A DNA stretch of 64,000 bases from Tenggerimyces flavus (GCF_016907715.1 NZ_JAFBCM010000001.1:2294001-2358000), one strand, 5' to 3'. Counted from the stretch's first letter, positions 40,143 through 48,878 are shown. Numbers and translations are program-made. Notes: a model not told the origin generated them from the sequence alone.

Positions 40143-41933
40143 CTAGAGGATGCCGACTCGGAACGGGTAGGGCCCGTCCTGCGAAGGCTCGTAGAACGCA
40201 TCGCCAGCGAAGGACGCCTTCACGTTCGTGGTTCCGAGCAGGATTGGCGGCACGACCGAGCCGGAGGCGTTGCCCGACTGGTTCGTGCGTCCCGTGTCGG
40301 TGTGGCTGCCGAGCGCGAACCGCAGCGTACGGCCGGTCACCGGGTTGCCGAGTCCATCGACCAACCGCCCGGTGAGCGTGACCCGCAGCAGCGGCAGGCT
40401 CTTGCGAGGCCCGGTGTAGGTGGTGGCAGTGGCGCGCTTGGCGATGGTCGCGGTGACCGTCGCCGTCCCGACCCCGCCGTCCTTGTCGGTGACGGTGACC
40501 TTCGCGGTGTACGCGCCTGGGTTCGCGTACGTGTGGGTCACGTCCGCACCTGCTGCCGTACCCCCGTCGCCGAACGTCCAGGCGTACGTCAAGGTCGCCT
40601 GGTCGGCAGGGCCCGGATCCACAGCGGACGCGTGGAAGCTCACCGGAACACCCCAGAACGCCGTCCCCACGGGCGTTGCGGTCGCAGAGGGCGGGGCGTT
40701 GGAGATCGGTTGGACCGCGAAGTCGTGGCTGACCGGGTTCCCGCCCGCGTCCGACACAGTCAGCTTTCCGGTGTAGCTCCCGTTGTCAGCGAACGCGTGC
40801 TGGGCCGGGTTCCCGTTTGCCGAACCGCCGTCGGAAAACGCCCACGCGTAGCTGGCGCCGTTGCCGAGGCAGTTGTCGGTGACGGTGGCGCTGAACCCGA
40901 CGTTCGCACCCTCGACGAACGTCCCGGCCTGCTGGACTCCGGTGATCCGCGGCGCGATGGCGTCGCGCTGCACGTCGCCGAGGTTGTGGTTGGTCCGGCT
41001 TCCGCCGGTCAGCGACAACGGCTGGTCGAAGATCGTCCCTGACGCGAGGCCGATGTTCTCCTCGAGGTTCGCCGGGCCGGGGCCGTCGACGTAGATGTTG
41101 AGGCCCAGGTTGCCGGTGGCCCTGACCGAGGGCGACCGGTACGTCGCCGGGCCGACGCCGTAGACGAGGTCGGTGCCGGCGGCCGCGGAGCACGGGATGG
41201 CGAGGTCGTCCGCTGCGGGCGAGGAAGCAACGGTCAGGTCCTTGGCGCCGTGGAACGTCGCCGTCCTGCTGACGATCACGCCGGCGGCGTCGACGCTGAC
41301 CGTTCCTGTGACGCCCAGGCGCGCCTGGATGTCGACGAGGCAAGCAGGGTCGATGCAGGTCTCGGGCAGCACGGTGGCGGACGCGGAGTAGTTGCAGGCG
41401 ACCGGACCCAGGCCGGTGATGGGCGGCGTGCAGGTCACCGGCGCCGACGTCATGGTCAACGTGCCGGACACCCGGTAGTTCGTCGACTGCCAGTCGTCGG
41501 TGCCCTTGGGTCCACAGGGTTTGAAGCTTCCGCCGCAGGCGAACAGCCCTGCCTCCCACGGGACCGCGAACCTGACCCGCATCGTGCCCGCGCCAGCGCT
41601 CACGGTGTTCGAGACGTTCGTCGTATCGCCCTGGTGGATGTCGGCGGGATCGTGCGTCGTCCGAACGGTGAACGGCGCGGACCACTCGAGCTGCGTGGTG
41701 ACGCCGAACTTGATCCCCGCGGTGATCTCGCAGTCGTCACCGCAGTCGAAGATCGCGTCCGGGGCGCAACCATCGCAGTGGATCAACGTCCGGAGAAGTG
41801 GGTCCTCGCCGCTTCCCGACAGGGTCATGGTGGCGGTCTTCGTCTCCGCCGCGTTCGCCGTACCGGCGCCTACCGCTCCTAAGAACAACGTGATGAGGCC
41901 AAGCACGAGTGCCGCGGCCATGCTTCGTCGCAT
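40143..41933 (-). CDS. Secreted Cys-rich PKD-domain protein
   Basis: The 596-residue protein has a Sec signal peptide (hydrophobic residues 5-22, cleavage near A-N-A-A). A Cys-rich N-terminal region of about 300 residues has at least eleven cysteines (for example C53, C56, C64, C68). Two PKD-type beta domains follow at about 327-410 and 413-498, the second with Y-A-W-T-F-G-D-G-G-T. The last 90 residues look like a bacterial Ig-like domain with G-N-P-V-T-G-R-T-L. There is no catalytic motif or sorting signal, so it is probably a secreted structural or binding protein. Confidence 0.75.
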   Translation of the reverse strand: MRRSMAAALVLGLITLFLGAVGAGTANAAETKTATMTLSGSGEDPLLRTLIHCDGCAPDAIFDCGDDCEITAGIKFGVTTQLEWSAPFTVRTTHDPADIHQGDTTNVSNTVSAGAGTMRVRFAVPWEAGLFACGGSFKPCGPKGTDDWQSTNYRVSGTLTMTSAPVTCTPPITGLGPVACNYSASATVLPETCIDPACLVDIQARLGVTGTVSVDAAGVIVSRTATFHGAKDLTVASSPAADDLAIPCSAAAGTDLVYGVGPATYRSPSVRATGNLGLNIYVDGPGPANLEENIGLASGTIFDQPLSLTGGSRTNHNLGDVQRDAIAPRITGVQQAGTFVEGANVGFSATVTDNCLGNGASYAWAFSDGGSANGNPAQHAFADNGSYTGKLTVSDAGGNPVSHDFAVQPISNAPPSATATPVGTAFWGVPVSFHASAVDPGPADQATLTYAWTFGDGGTAAGADVTHTYANPGAYTAKVTVTDKDGGVGTATVTATIAKRATATTYTGPRKSLPLLRVTLTGRLVDGLGNPVTGRTLRFALGSHTDTGRTNQSGNASGSVVPPILLGTTNVKASFAGDAFYEPSQDGPYPFRVGIL

Positions 41934-42123
41934 GGTGTCCCCCCAAAGATGAAGTGCTGGTGGCCTCTGCAGGCTGCGCTCGCGACTGGCTGGTCGGTAT
42001 CCGTCGAATGACGTATATCGAGGGTCGGGCCGGCGGTCGGCCGGGCCGCTCAGCTGCCCGTGGTCGCCACGCCTACCGAAATCTGCTGTGCGCTCACTCT
42101 CCGGAACGTGAAAGACTTGCCGC

Positions 42124-42321
42124 ATGTCCGACGAAACCACGTCCGAGGAGACCTCGGAGACCACGGGCGAGGACGAGCTGCACCGCAAGTTCCGCGAAGC
42201 CCTCCAGCAGAAGACCGGACGCGGCAAGCAGTCCGGACCCGTCGACGCGGAGGACGGCAAGGTGGTGGGACACGCCGCGGCCGCCCACAAGAAGCGTCAG
42301 TTCCGCCGGAAGAGCGGCTGA
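42124..42321 (+). CDS. DUF5302-type small protein
   Basis: A 65-residue charged protein: an acidic Thr/Glu-rich start, H-R-K-F-R-E-A-L-Q-Q-K in the middle, and a basic end K-K-R-Q-F-R-R-K-S-G. It matches a small, widely conserved actinobacterial family of unknown role. It is expressed divergently from the PKD gene. Confidence 0.7.
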   Translation: MSDETTSEETSETTGEDELHRKFREALQQKTGRGKQSGPVDAEDGKVVGHAAAAHKKRQFRRKSG

Positions 42322-42432
42322 GTCAGCCGCTCAGGAACCGCGTCCCTACCGGGCGTCCCGTCGGCCAACACCGACGGACGTCTGGTCTGGCTTGTCCTCG
42401 TGCCAGCGCGAACACATCGCATAGAACGATGA

Positions 42433-42438
42433 TATGAT
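42433..42438 (+). promoter_or_regulatory. Likely -10 element of a leaderless transcript, with operator-like dyad
   Basis: TATGAT lies 6 bp before the ATG of the regulator gene, so transcription would begin at or near the start codon. It sits inside a near-palindrome, AACGATGATATGATCGGTT. No clear -35 box is seen. Confidence 0.5.
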
Positions 42439-42444
42439 CGGTTT

Positions 42445-43047
42445 ATGCGTAGCGATGCGCCGGTCCTGCTACCGATCCTGAGGTCGCGTCATCAGGCCGA
42501 CCTCCTGACCATGCTCCTCCTCCATCCGGGCGAGGAGTACGCAGTCACGGACCTGGCCCGCCAGCTGAACATCCCTCAGTCGACTGTCAGCGGGGAAGTA
42601 CGGCGACTGTCTGACGCAGGCATCCTGACTGTCCGCGCCGTAGGTCGGTCCCGGCTCGTGCGTACCGACACCCGGTCCCCTTTGGTGCCGCCACTTACGG
42701 AGCTCGTCACGTTGACCTACGGACCCCACACGGTCATCGCTGACGAGTTCGGCGCCATGGCCGGGATCCTCCAGGTGATCATCTTCGGTTCCTGGGCGGC
42801 ACGCTATAGCGGCGAACATGGCCAAGTGCCTCAGGACCTGGACGTGCTGGTCGTGGGGACTCCAGATCGACTCGAGATGTACGAATCCGCGAGGCGCGCG
42901 GAGGAGCGACTCAGGCGCGCAGTCAACCCGACCGTGTGCACAGCGACCGAGTGGGAGCATCCGTCAGGAGCTCTGGTACGTGAGATTCAGGCGCGGCCCT
43001 ATCTGACTGTTGTCGACCACGCCACGTCTCGTCTGGAGCAGATGTAG
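42445..43047 (+). CDS. Winged-helix regulator fused to an MNT-type nucleotidyltransferase domain
   Basis: The 200-residue protein has an N-terminal winged helix (residues about 15-75) with Y-A-V-T-D-L-A-R-Q-L-N-I-P-Q-S-T-V. A nucleotidyltransferase domain follows with I-I-F-G-S-W-A (Gly115-Ser116) and D-L-D-V-L-V (Asp131, Asp133). In MNT/HEPN toxin-antitoxin pairs the nucleotidyltransferase is the antitoxin and modifies the HEPN toxin. Fusing it to a DNA-binding domain makes it also the likely autoregulator. The next gene, 2 bp on, is a broken HEPN partner. Confidence 0.8.
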   Translation: MRSDAPVLLPILRSRHQADLLTMLLLHPGEEYAVTDLARQLNIPQSTVSGEVRRLSDAGILTVRAVGRSRLVRTDTRSPLVPPLTELVTLTYGPHTVIADEFGAMAGILQVIIFGSWAARYSGEHGQVPQDLDVLVVGTPDRLEMYESARRAEERLRRAVNPTVCTATEWEHPSGALVREIQARPYLTVVDHATSRLEQM

Positions 43048-43049
43048 CG

Positions 43050-43394
43050 ATGGCGCGATGGCAGCGTGGCGAGGCCGCGATCGAACAGCTTCTTGCAAAC
43101 GGTGAGCTGCAAACGGTGTCTGGATCAGCAGCGGATGGGGATCCGTGGCTGACCAAGGCGCGACGGACGCTCTCCACCGCGACCGTCGTTGCGGACAGCG
43201 ATCCGGAGAGCGCGTGGACACTCGCGTACGACGCGGCGCGGTTCGCATGTACCGCTCTGCTCGCCCAGCAAGGGGTTACGCGACAACTCGCGGCGGGCAT
43301 CTTGCCGTCGATGCGACCGTTCGGAACCAGTTCGGCGGACAGTTCGAGCGATTCGGCGGATGTTCCGCCAGGGCTGACGGCTCAGCCCGGGTAG
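43050..43394 (+). pseudogene. Frameshifted and truncated HEPN-domain partner of the MNT protein
   Basis: The frame begins M-A-R-W-Q-R-G-E-A-A and runs through A-R-R-T-L-S-T-A-T and A-Y-D-A-A-R-F-A-C-T-A-L-L-A-Q-Q-G, a HEPN-type helical start. Near the g-run at 43272-43275 the frame is lost. The next family segment, T-T-R-G-G-H-L-A-V-D-A-T-V, continues in another frame. The expected R-x4-6-H catalytic end (R-N-E-x-E-Y type) is missing altogether. The remnant ends against the modC gene. Confidence 0.75.
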
Positions 43395-44416
43395 GCGTGT
43401 ACCTCGGTGGCCTTGACGACTGCCCAGACCGCGGCGCCCGGGATGAGGCCGAGGTCCGCGACCGCGCCGGGCGTCACGTCGGCCAATACCGACGGGCGTC
43501 CGGTCAGGCGTACCCTCACCACGCTCCCGTGCTGCTCGATCGCGGCCACGGTCACCGGCCAGGCGTTCCGCGGGCTGCCCTCGGGGCGGTGCGGGTAGAG
43601 GGCGACCGCTGACGGCGGGAACGCGGTGAAGACGGGACCGTGCGCCGGTGAGGCGGTGGTGAGCTCGCCGCCGCCGTCGAGGGTTACCCGGTCGCCGGCG
43701 GCCTTGCCTCGGTGCAGGTTGAGGCCGACGAGCCGGGCGACGTACTCCGTCCGCGGCGCCCGGGCGACCCCGCTCGGCGTGCCCTCCTGGGTGACCCGGC
43801 CGGACTCGAGCACCACGATCCGGTCCGCGAGCACCATCGCGTCGAGGGCGTCGTGGGTCACCAGAACGCAGACGCCGTCGTACGCGCTGAGGTGGCGGCG
43901 CAGGTCGGCGCGGACCTCCGGGCGGGTGCTGGCGTCGAGCGCCGCGAGCGGTTCGTCGAGCAGGAGCAGCCGCGGCTCGACCGCGAGCGCCCGGGCGAGG
44001 GCGACGCGCTGGGCCTGGCCGCCGGACAGCGCCCGCGGCTTGGCGAGCGCGTGGGAGGCGAGGCCGACCCGTTCGAGCCAGTCGCGGGCGACGGTACGCG
44101 CCTGATCGCGAGGTACGCCGTGCGCGCGAGGCCCGAACGCGACGTTCTCCAGCGCGCTGAGGTGCGGAAACAGCAGGTAGTCCTGGAACACCAGCCCGAC
44201 CGGGCGGCGGTCGGGCGGTACGTCGTGCAGCCGCTCCCCGTTCAGCGTGATGTGCCCGTTGTCCACGCGCTGGAGGCCGGCGAGCGTTCGCAGCGTGGTC
44301 GTCTTGCCGGCGCCGTTCGGCCCGAGCAGCGCGACGACCTCGCCTGCCTCGATCCGCAGGTCCAGGCGCAGGCTGAACCCGGGCCGGTCGACCTCGAGGT
44401 GCGCGTCGAGGCTCAT
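43382..44416 (-). CDS. modC: Molybdate ABC transporter ATP-binding protein ModC
   Basis: A 344-residue ABC ATPase. Walker A is G-P-N-G-A-G-K-T, the signature is L-S-G-G-Q-A-Q-R-V and Walker B is R-L-L-L-L-D-E-P. The C-terminal 100 residues form a TOBE/Mop-like domain that binds molybdate. It overlaps modB by 4 bp (ATGA). The order modA-modB-modC on one strand and the overlaps indicate one operon. Confidence 0.93.
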   Translation of the reverse strand: MSLDAHLEVDRPGFSLRLDLRIEAGEVVALLGPNGAGKTTTLRTLAGLQRVDNGHITLNGERLHDVPPDRRPVGLVFQDYLLFPHLSALENVAFGPRAHGVPRDQARTVARDWLERVGLASHALAKPRALSGGQAQRVALARALAVEPRLLLLDEPLAALDASTRPEVRADLRRHLSAYDGVCVLVTHDALDAMVLADRIVVLESGRVTQEGTPSGVARAPRTEYVARLVGLNLHRGKAAGDRVTLDGGGELTTASPAHGPVFTAFPPSAVALYPHRPEGSPRNAWPVTVAAIEQHGSVVRVRLTGRPSVLADVTPGAVADLGLIPGAAVWAVVKATEVHAYPG

Positions 44417-45201
44417 CCGGTCGGCACCCATCGGTCGCGGAGGGCGACCAGTACGGCGATCGAGACGATCAGCAGCAGCAGGCTGAGCACGACGGCGGTG
44501 TCGGGATCGGTCTCGAGGGCCTCGTACACGGCGATCGGCATCGTCTGCGTCGTACCGGGGAAGTTGCCGGCGAACGTGATCGTCGCGCCGAACTCCCCGA
44601 GCGCGCGGGCCCAGGCGAGGACCGCGCCGGCGGCGATGCCGGGGGCGACGAGCGGGAGTGTGACGCGGCGGAACGTGTACCAGCCGCCCGCTCCGAGCGT
44701 GGCCGCCGCGTCCTCGTACCTGCTGTCCGCCGCCCGCAGCGCCCCCTCGACGGCGAGGACGAGGAACGGCATCGCGACGAAGGCCTCGGCGAGGACCACC
44801 GCGGGGGTCGTGAACGGGAGCGAGATGCCGAACCACGTGTTCAGATGCTCGCCGATCAGGCCGCGGCGACCGAGGACGAGCAGGAGCGCGACGCCGCCGA
44901 CGACGGGCGGCAGGACGAGCGGGACGGTGACGAGGGCGCGGATCAGGCCCCGGCCGGGGACGTCGCTGCGCGCGAGCAGCCAGGCGAGCGGGACGCCGAG
45001 CACGGTCGCGAGCACGGTCGCGAGCGTCGCGCAGATGAGCGAGAGGCGCAGCGCGTCCCAGACGCCCGGGGCGGCGAGGTCGCTGACGATGCGGGTCCAC
45101 GGTGCCCGGACGAGCATGCCGGCGAGCGGCACGACGAGGAACGCGAGCCCGAGGACCGCCGGGACGAGGAGCAGGAGGGGTGGCCTCCTGAAGCCGGTCA
45201 C
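44413..45201 (-). CDS. modB: Molybdate ABC transporter permease ModB
   Basis: A 262-residue permease with five or six membrane helices. The EAA loop, which docks on ModC, is E-D-A-A-A-T-L-G-A-G-G. The segment A-R-A-L-G-E-F-G-A is characteristic of ModB. The GTG start at 45201 overlaps the modA stop (GTGA). Confidence 0.92.
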   Translation of the reverse strand: MTGFRRPPLLLLVPAVLGLAFLVVPLAGMLVRAPWTRIVSDLAAPGVWDALRLSLICATLATVLATVLGVPLAWLLARSDVPGRGLIRALVTVPLVLPPVVGGVALLLVLGRRGLIGEHLNTWFGISLPFTTPAVVLAEAFVAMPFLVLAVEGALRAADSRYEDAAATLGAGGWYTFRRVTLPLVAPGIAAGAVLAWARALGEFGATITFAGNFPGTTQTMPIAVYEALETDPDTAVVLSLLLLIVSIAVLVALRDRWVPTG

Positions 45202-45977
45202 GGCAGGTCGAAGCCCGCCGCGGTGAAGGTCTCCTGGCCCTTGGCCGACAGGACGAACTCGACGAACGCCTTCGCGCCTTCCTGGTTCGGCCCCTCGGTC
45301 AGCGTGGCGATCGGATAGTCGTTGATCGCCTTGTCGGCTTCGGGAAAGTCGAGGCCGTCGACGTCGTCGCCAGCGGCGATGACGTCGGTCTTGTAGACCA
45401 TGCCGGCGTCCGCCTCACCGAGCCGGACGGTCGTCAAGACGGCCTTGACGTCGGCGCCGTACGTGTCGGGCTTCGGCGTGATGCCGGCCGCGTCGAACGC
45501 CTTGGTGGCCGCCGTTCCGCAGGGAACGTCCTTCGCGCAGAGGGTGATCTTGAGGTCCGCGTTCGCGAAGTCCTTCAGGCCGGTGATCTTGGCCGGGTTG
45601 CCCTGGGGGACGGCGATCTGGAGCCGGTTGCGGACGAAGATCGCGGGCTCGCCGCTGGCGGACTTCGCGTCGGTGACCTGCTTCATCGTCGACGGGCTCG
45701 CGGCCGCGAACACCTCGGCGGGCGCGCCGTTCGTGATCTGCTGGGCGAGCGTCGAACTGGCGCCGAAGCTGAGCTTGACGGTGGTGCCGGGGTACTGCGC
45801 CTCGAACTCCTTGCCGAGCTTGGTGAACGTCTCGGTCAGCGAGGCGGCGGCGAGAACGGTGATCGTGCCCTTGATCTCGGCGGCCGGCGACCCGGACGGA
45901 GAGCTGCCGGGTTCGTTCGCGGTACCGCAGGCGGCGAGGGCGAGGACGGCCAGAATCCCGACCAGGAGTTTGCGCAC
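45198..45977 (-). CDS. modA: Molybdate-binding lipoprotein ModA
   Basis: A 259-residue substrate-binding lipoprotein with lipobox A-L-A-A-C (Cys17). V-L-A-A-A-S-L-T-E-T-F is the classic ModA start of the mature part, and G-A-S-S-T-L-A is the oxyanion-binding segment. It captures molybdate or tungstate outside the cell for ModBC. The start is GTG 45977. Confidence 0.93.
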   Translation of the reverse strand: MRKLLVGILAVLALAACGTANEPGSSPSGSPAAEIKGTITVLAAASLTETFTKLGKEFEAQYPGTTVKLSFGASSTLAQQITNGAPAEVFAAASPSTMKQVTDAKSASGEPAIFVRNRLQIAVPQGNPAKITGLKDFANADLKITLCAKDVPCGTAATKAFDAAGITPKPDTYGADVKAVLTTVRLGEADAGMVYKTDVIAAGDDVDGLDFPEADKAINDYPIATLTEGPNQEGAKAFVEFVLSAKGQETFTAAGFDLP

Positions 45978-46014
45978 GTACCTGATCTTAGGACCGATGT
46001 GGCACCGTAGAGGG

Positions 46015-46137
46015 ATGACGCCCGACAAACCGGTGCTGCCCGACCGGGCCGCCGAGGACGACCCGGAGAGCTGGGGCGACCGCTCTGACGAGGACGATCG
46101 ACGCATCCTCGACGAGGTGCCGCCCCACCACGGCTGA
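46015..46137 (+). CDS. Small acidic conserved protein
   Basis: A 40-residue protein, M-T-P-D-K-P-V-L-P-D-R, with an acidic centre (D-D-P-E-S-W-G-D-R-S-D-E-D-D) and the end V-P-P-H-H-G. The P-V-L-P-start and P-P-H-end pattern recurs in small actinobacterial proteins. The ATG has an AGAGGG tract close upstream. It is divergent from modA and convergent with mscL. The function is unknown. Confidence 0.6.
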   Translation: MTPDKPVLPDRAAEDDPESWGDRSDEDDRRILDEVPPHHG

Positions 46138-46152
46138 CTTCTTACCGACTGG

Positions 46153-46548
46153 TTACGACTGGCGGTTCTGGGTGGAGAGCAGGTCGCGGATCTCGCGGAG
46201 AAGCGCGACGTCCTCCGCCGGCGCCTCCTCGACGGGCTCTTCTCCGCGCTTGCGGCGCTCCTGGATCTTCTGCACCGGCAGCACGATCACGAAGTAGACG
46301 GCGGCTGCGACGAGGATGAAGTTGATGAGCGCGTCGAGGACGAGGCCGATGCTGAAGTCGGCGCCGTTGATCTGGAACGTCATCACCTTGGTGAGGTCGG
46401 GGTCGCCGAAGATCGCGGCGATCAGCGGCGTGATGATGCCCTTGACGATGGCGGTGACGACAGCGGTGAACGCGACACCGATGACGAACGCGACGGCCAG
46501 GTCGAGCACGTTTCCGCGCAATAGGAACGCCTTGAAGCCCTGGATCAT
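46153..46548 (-). CDS. mscL: Large-conductance mechanosensitive channel
   Basis: A 131-residue channel protein. The N-terminus G-F-K-A-F-L-L-R-G-N-V-L-D-L-A-V-A-F is the MscL signature. Two membrane helices are present, and the cytosolic C-terminal helix holds L-L-R-E-I-R-D-L-L. It opens on membrane tension to relieve osmotic shock. AGGAGG precedes the ATG. Confidence 0.95.
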   Translation of the reverse strand: MIQGFKAFLLRGNVLDLAVAFVIGVAFTAVVTAIVKGIITPLIAAIFGDPDLTKVMTFQINGADFSIGLVLDALINFILVAAAVYFVIVLPVQKIQERRKRGEEPVEEAPAEDVALLREIRDLLSTQNRQS

Positions 46549-46636
46549 TGCCCCTCCTGGATCAGGTCTGCCTCGGGGTGAGGATTCCCCGACGCACGGT
46601 AACCCCAAAGCGCCTACGCCTGGGTGAGCCGCGCCG

Positions 46637-47257
46637 TCACGGTGGCCGGAGGACGAGCGACAGCTGCGACGCCACCGCGCTCCTCGCGAGCTCAGCAGCC
46701 GTCGCCGGCGAGACCGCGACCACCAGCAACCCACCCTCGACGGCCTCGTCCGGGCGGGGGAGCGCCACGACCGGCGTCGCCGCGGCGACCGTACGCGCCG
46801 GCTGGTCGCCGGCTGCCGCGGTCGCGAGCAGGTCGATCCGGTCGCCGACACGTACCAGTGCCAGCGCGCCTGGATCGGCGACCCGGACCGGCGCCGCGAC
46901 CAAGCCCTGCCCATACCCGTCCAGCAACGCCGGACCCAGCAACCGGGCGTCGGTGAGCGGCTCACCCGCTCGGACAGGGCTGGCCAGCAGCCGCCCGTCG
47001 GCCTCGCCCGGCCGGAGAACGCCGGCTGGCACAGCGGTCTCGGGAAGCGCGACCGTTCGTACGTCCGCGGCGGCCAGCTTCGTCCCGCCGTCCAGGTCGC
47101 GGGCCGCGGCGAGCACCTCGACCGTAGGCGCGGGGGCGGGCTCGAGCGCCTGGATCCCGACCGCGACCGCTGCCGCAGCGAGCCCGGCCGCGAGCAGCCG
47201 GCGGTGCGAGGGCAGCGCGCGCCGCAGGTCGCGCAGCAACGTGGTCGGGATCGCCAT
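46637..47257 (-). CDS. SAF-domain protein (CpaB/RcpC-like)
   Basis: The 206-residue protein has one N-terminal membrane anchor (L-L-A-A-G-L-A-A-A-A-V-A-V). A SAF domain of antifreeze-like fold follows, with V-L-A-A-A-R-D-L-D-G-G-T-K-L. The segment R-V-G-D-R-I-D-L-L-A matches Flp pilus protein CpaB. No other Flp/Tad gene is in the window. It starts 3 bp after the mtnP stop and is probably co-transcribed with it. Confidence 0.8.
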   Translation of the reverse strand: MAIPTTLLRDLRRALPSHRRLLAAGLAAAAVAVGIQALEPAPAPTVEVLAAARDLDGGTKLAAADVRTVALPETAVPAGVLRPGEADGRLLASPVRAGEPLTDARLLGPALLDGYGQGLVAAPVRVADPGALALVRVGDRIDLLATAAAGDQPARTVAAATPVVALPRPDEAVEGGLLVVAVSPATAAELARSAVASQLSLVLRPP

Positions 47258-47260
47258 GGC

Positions 47261-48088
47261 CTACTCCGGGAGCTCGATCGGCAGCTCGACCCCGTCGAGC
47301 GCGTGGCCGCAGGGGCAGGTGCGCTCGGTCGGGAGGCTGGGGACGATCGCGTACAGCAGGTCCCGCAGCCGGTCCACATGCGAGGCGAACGTCGCGAACA
47401 CCTCGTCCTGGCTCACGCCGTCGCCCTCGACGAGCCCGGCGTCGACGTCGGTGACCAGCGCGATCGAGGTGTAGCAAAGCGCGAGCTCGCGGGCCAGGAC
47501 GGCCTCCGGATGGCCGGTCATGTTGACCAGTGACCAGCCCTGCGCGGCGTACCACTGCGACTCGGCGCGGGTGGAGAAGCGCGGCCCCTCGATCACCACC
47601 ATCGTGCCGCCGTCGACCGGCTCCCAGCCGCCGTCGCTGGCGGCGCGGACCGCGGCGGAACGGCCGACGTGGCAGTACGGGTCGGCGAACGACACGTGCA
47701 CCGGCCCGCCCGCGTCGTAGAACGTCTGCGCCCGGCCGATCGTCCGGTCGACGAGCTGGTCCGGCACGACCAGGCTGCCCGGCCCGAAGCGTGGCTGCAG
47801 CGACCCGACCGCGCACGGGCCGAGGACCTGACGGACGCCGAGGGAGCGGAGCGCCCAGAGGTTCGCCCGGTAGTTGACCTGGTGAGGTGGGTGCCGGTGG
47901 TCGTGCCCGTGCCGCGGCACGAACGCGACGCGACGGCCGCCGATCTCGCCCACGACGAGCCGATCCGAGGGCTCGCCGTACGGCGTCTCGACGGCGACCT
48001 CGGTCGGGTCGACGAGGAACGAGTACAGCCCCGTGCCGCCGATCACCCCGATCTCGGCCCGTGTGCTGGAAGGCGCTTCTGCAGTCAT
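47261..48088 (-). CDS. mtnP: S-methyl-5'-thioadenosine phosphorylase
   Basis: A 275-residue purine nucleoside phosphorylase of the MTAP type. I-G-V-I-G-G-T-G-L-Y is the start, F-V-P-R-H-G-H-D-H-R-H-P-P-H the phosphate/nucleoside region, and I-E-G-P-R-F-S-T-R-A-E-S the ribose-site segment. N-M-T-G-H-P-E is typical. It splits methylthioadenosine to adenine and methylthioribose-1-phosphate for methionine salvage. The very end adds a C-P-C-G-H motif, unusual for the family and perhaps metal-binding. Confidence 0.9.
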   Translation of the reverse strand: MTAEAPSSTRAEIGVIGGTGLYSFLVDPTEVAVETPYGEPSDRLVVGEIGGRRVAFVPRHGHDHRHPPHQVNYRANLWALRSLGVRQVLGPCAVGSLQPRFGPGSLVVPDQLVDRTIGRAQTFYDAGGPVHVSFADPYCHVGRSAAVRAASDGGWEPVDGGTMVVIEGPRFSTRAESQWYAAQGWSLVNMTGHPEAVLARELALCYTSIALVTDVDAGLVEGDGVSQDEVFATFASHVDRLRDLLYAIVPSLPTERTCPCGHALDGVELPIELPE

Positions 48089-48170
48089 GCGCCGAACGTT
48101 ATGCCGGGTTCGGCCAAGCTGCCGAACGGCCGTCCACAGGCCGTCCCTGTGGACGGAAACGCGGCCAGGA

Positions 48171-48692
48171 TCACAGCAGCCCAACCGCCCGGTAGAGCAC
48201 CAAGGAGCCCGCGACGGCCACGTTCAGGCTGACGCCCGTCCCCACCATCGGGATCTCGACGACCGTGTCCAACAGCCCCAGCGCCTCGGCCGGAATGCCG
48301 GTCTGCTCGTGGCCCAGCACGACCACCGTCCGCCGCCTCGCGGCGGGCAGATCGGCGAGCCGGACAGCCTCCTCGGCGAGCTCGACGCCGAGGATGGTGG
48401 AGTCGCGGGCACGTTGCTCGGCCAGCCAGGCCGTCCGCGGGCCGCGGACCCAGTGCACGCAGGATCGGTGTCGAAGCGTGTTGCCCCGCGCGAGCGCCTC
48501 CGGAACCCACGGCAACCGAGGCACCGCGAGGCAGGCTCCGACCGCGTCGCAGGTACGCAGCAGCGTCCCGAGGTTCAGGCCGTGGAGCGGCCAGAGCGGC
48601 GCCGCGATCAGATGGTTCCAACAGGAGTGCGCGCGAGGTCGGCGCTGTCGACGAAGGTCGCGCGGGGTACGCACCCGCACGTTCGGGCTCAC
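48171..48692 (-). CDS. SpoU-family RNA 2'-O-methyltransferase
   Basis: A 173-residue trefoil-knot methyltransferase. Motif 1 is N-L-G-T-L-L-R-T-C-D, motif 2 V-V-L-G-H-E-Q-T-G-I-P and motif 3 I-P-M-V-G-T-G-V-S-L-N-V-A. It binds SAM in the knot and methylates a ribose in tRNA or rRNA. It is short and lacks an N-terminal RNA-binding extension, like the TrmL/TrmH small group. The GTG start is uncertain. Confidence 0.85.
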   Translation of the reverse strand: MSPNVRVRTPRDLRRQRRPRAHSCWNHLIAAPLWPLHGLNLGTLLRTCDAVGACLAVPRLPWVPEALARGNTLRHRSCVHWVRGPRTAWLAEQRARDSTILGVELAEEAVRLADLPAARRRTVVVLGHEQTGIPAEALGLLDTVVEIPMVGTGVSLNVAVAGSLVLYRAVGLL

Positions 48693-48878
48693 CAGTCGAG
48701 GCGGAGCTCCGCCTTTCGCGTCGTCATGGCTCGCATGTTACCCGGACGCGTGCCAGGCGTCGTACCGGTCGCCGATAGTCTCGAACGTCTCCACGCCCCC
48801 AGCATCGGCCATGGATGCACCCGATCGCCCGGAATGCACCGATCCCTGCCCGATCGGGCGCGGAGTCGGAACCGTTCT

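Noticed and set aside
48743-48817. 24-codon minus-strand frame starting M-A-D-A-G-G-V-E
   Set aside because: Too short to recognise, no ribosome site, and it could be chance or a tiny remnant.
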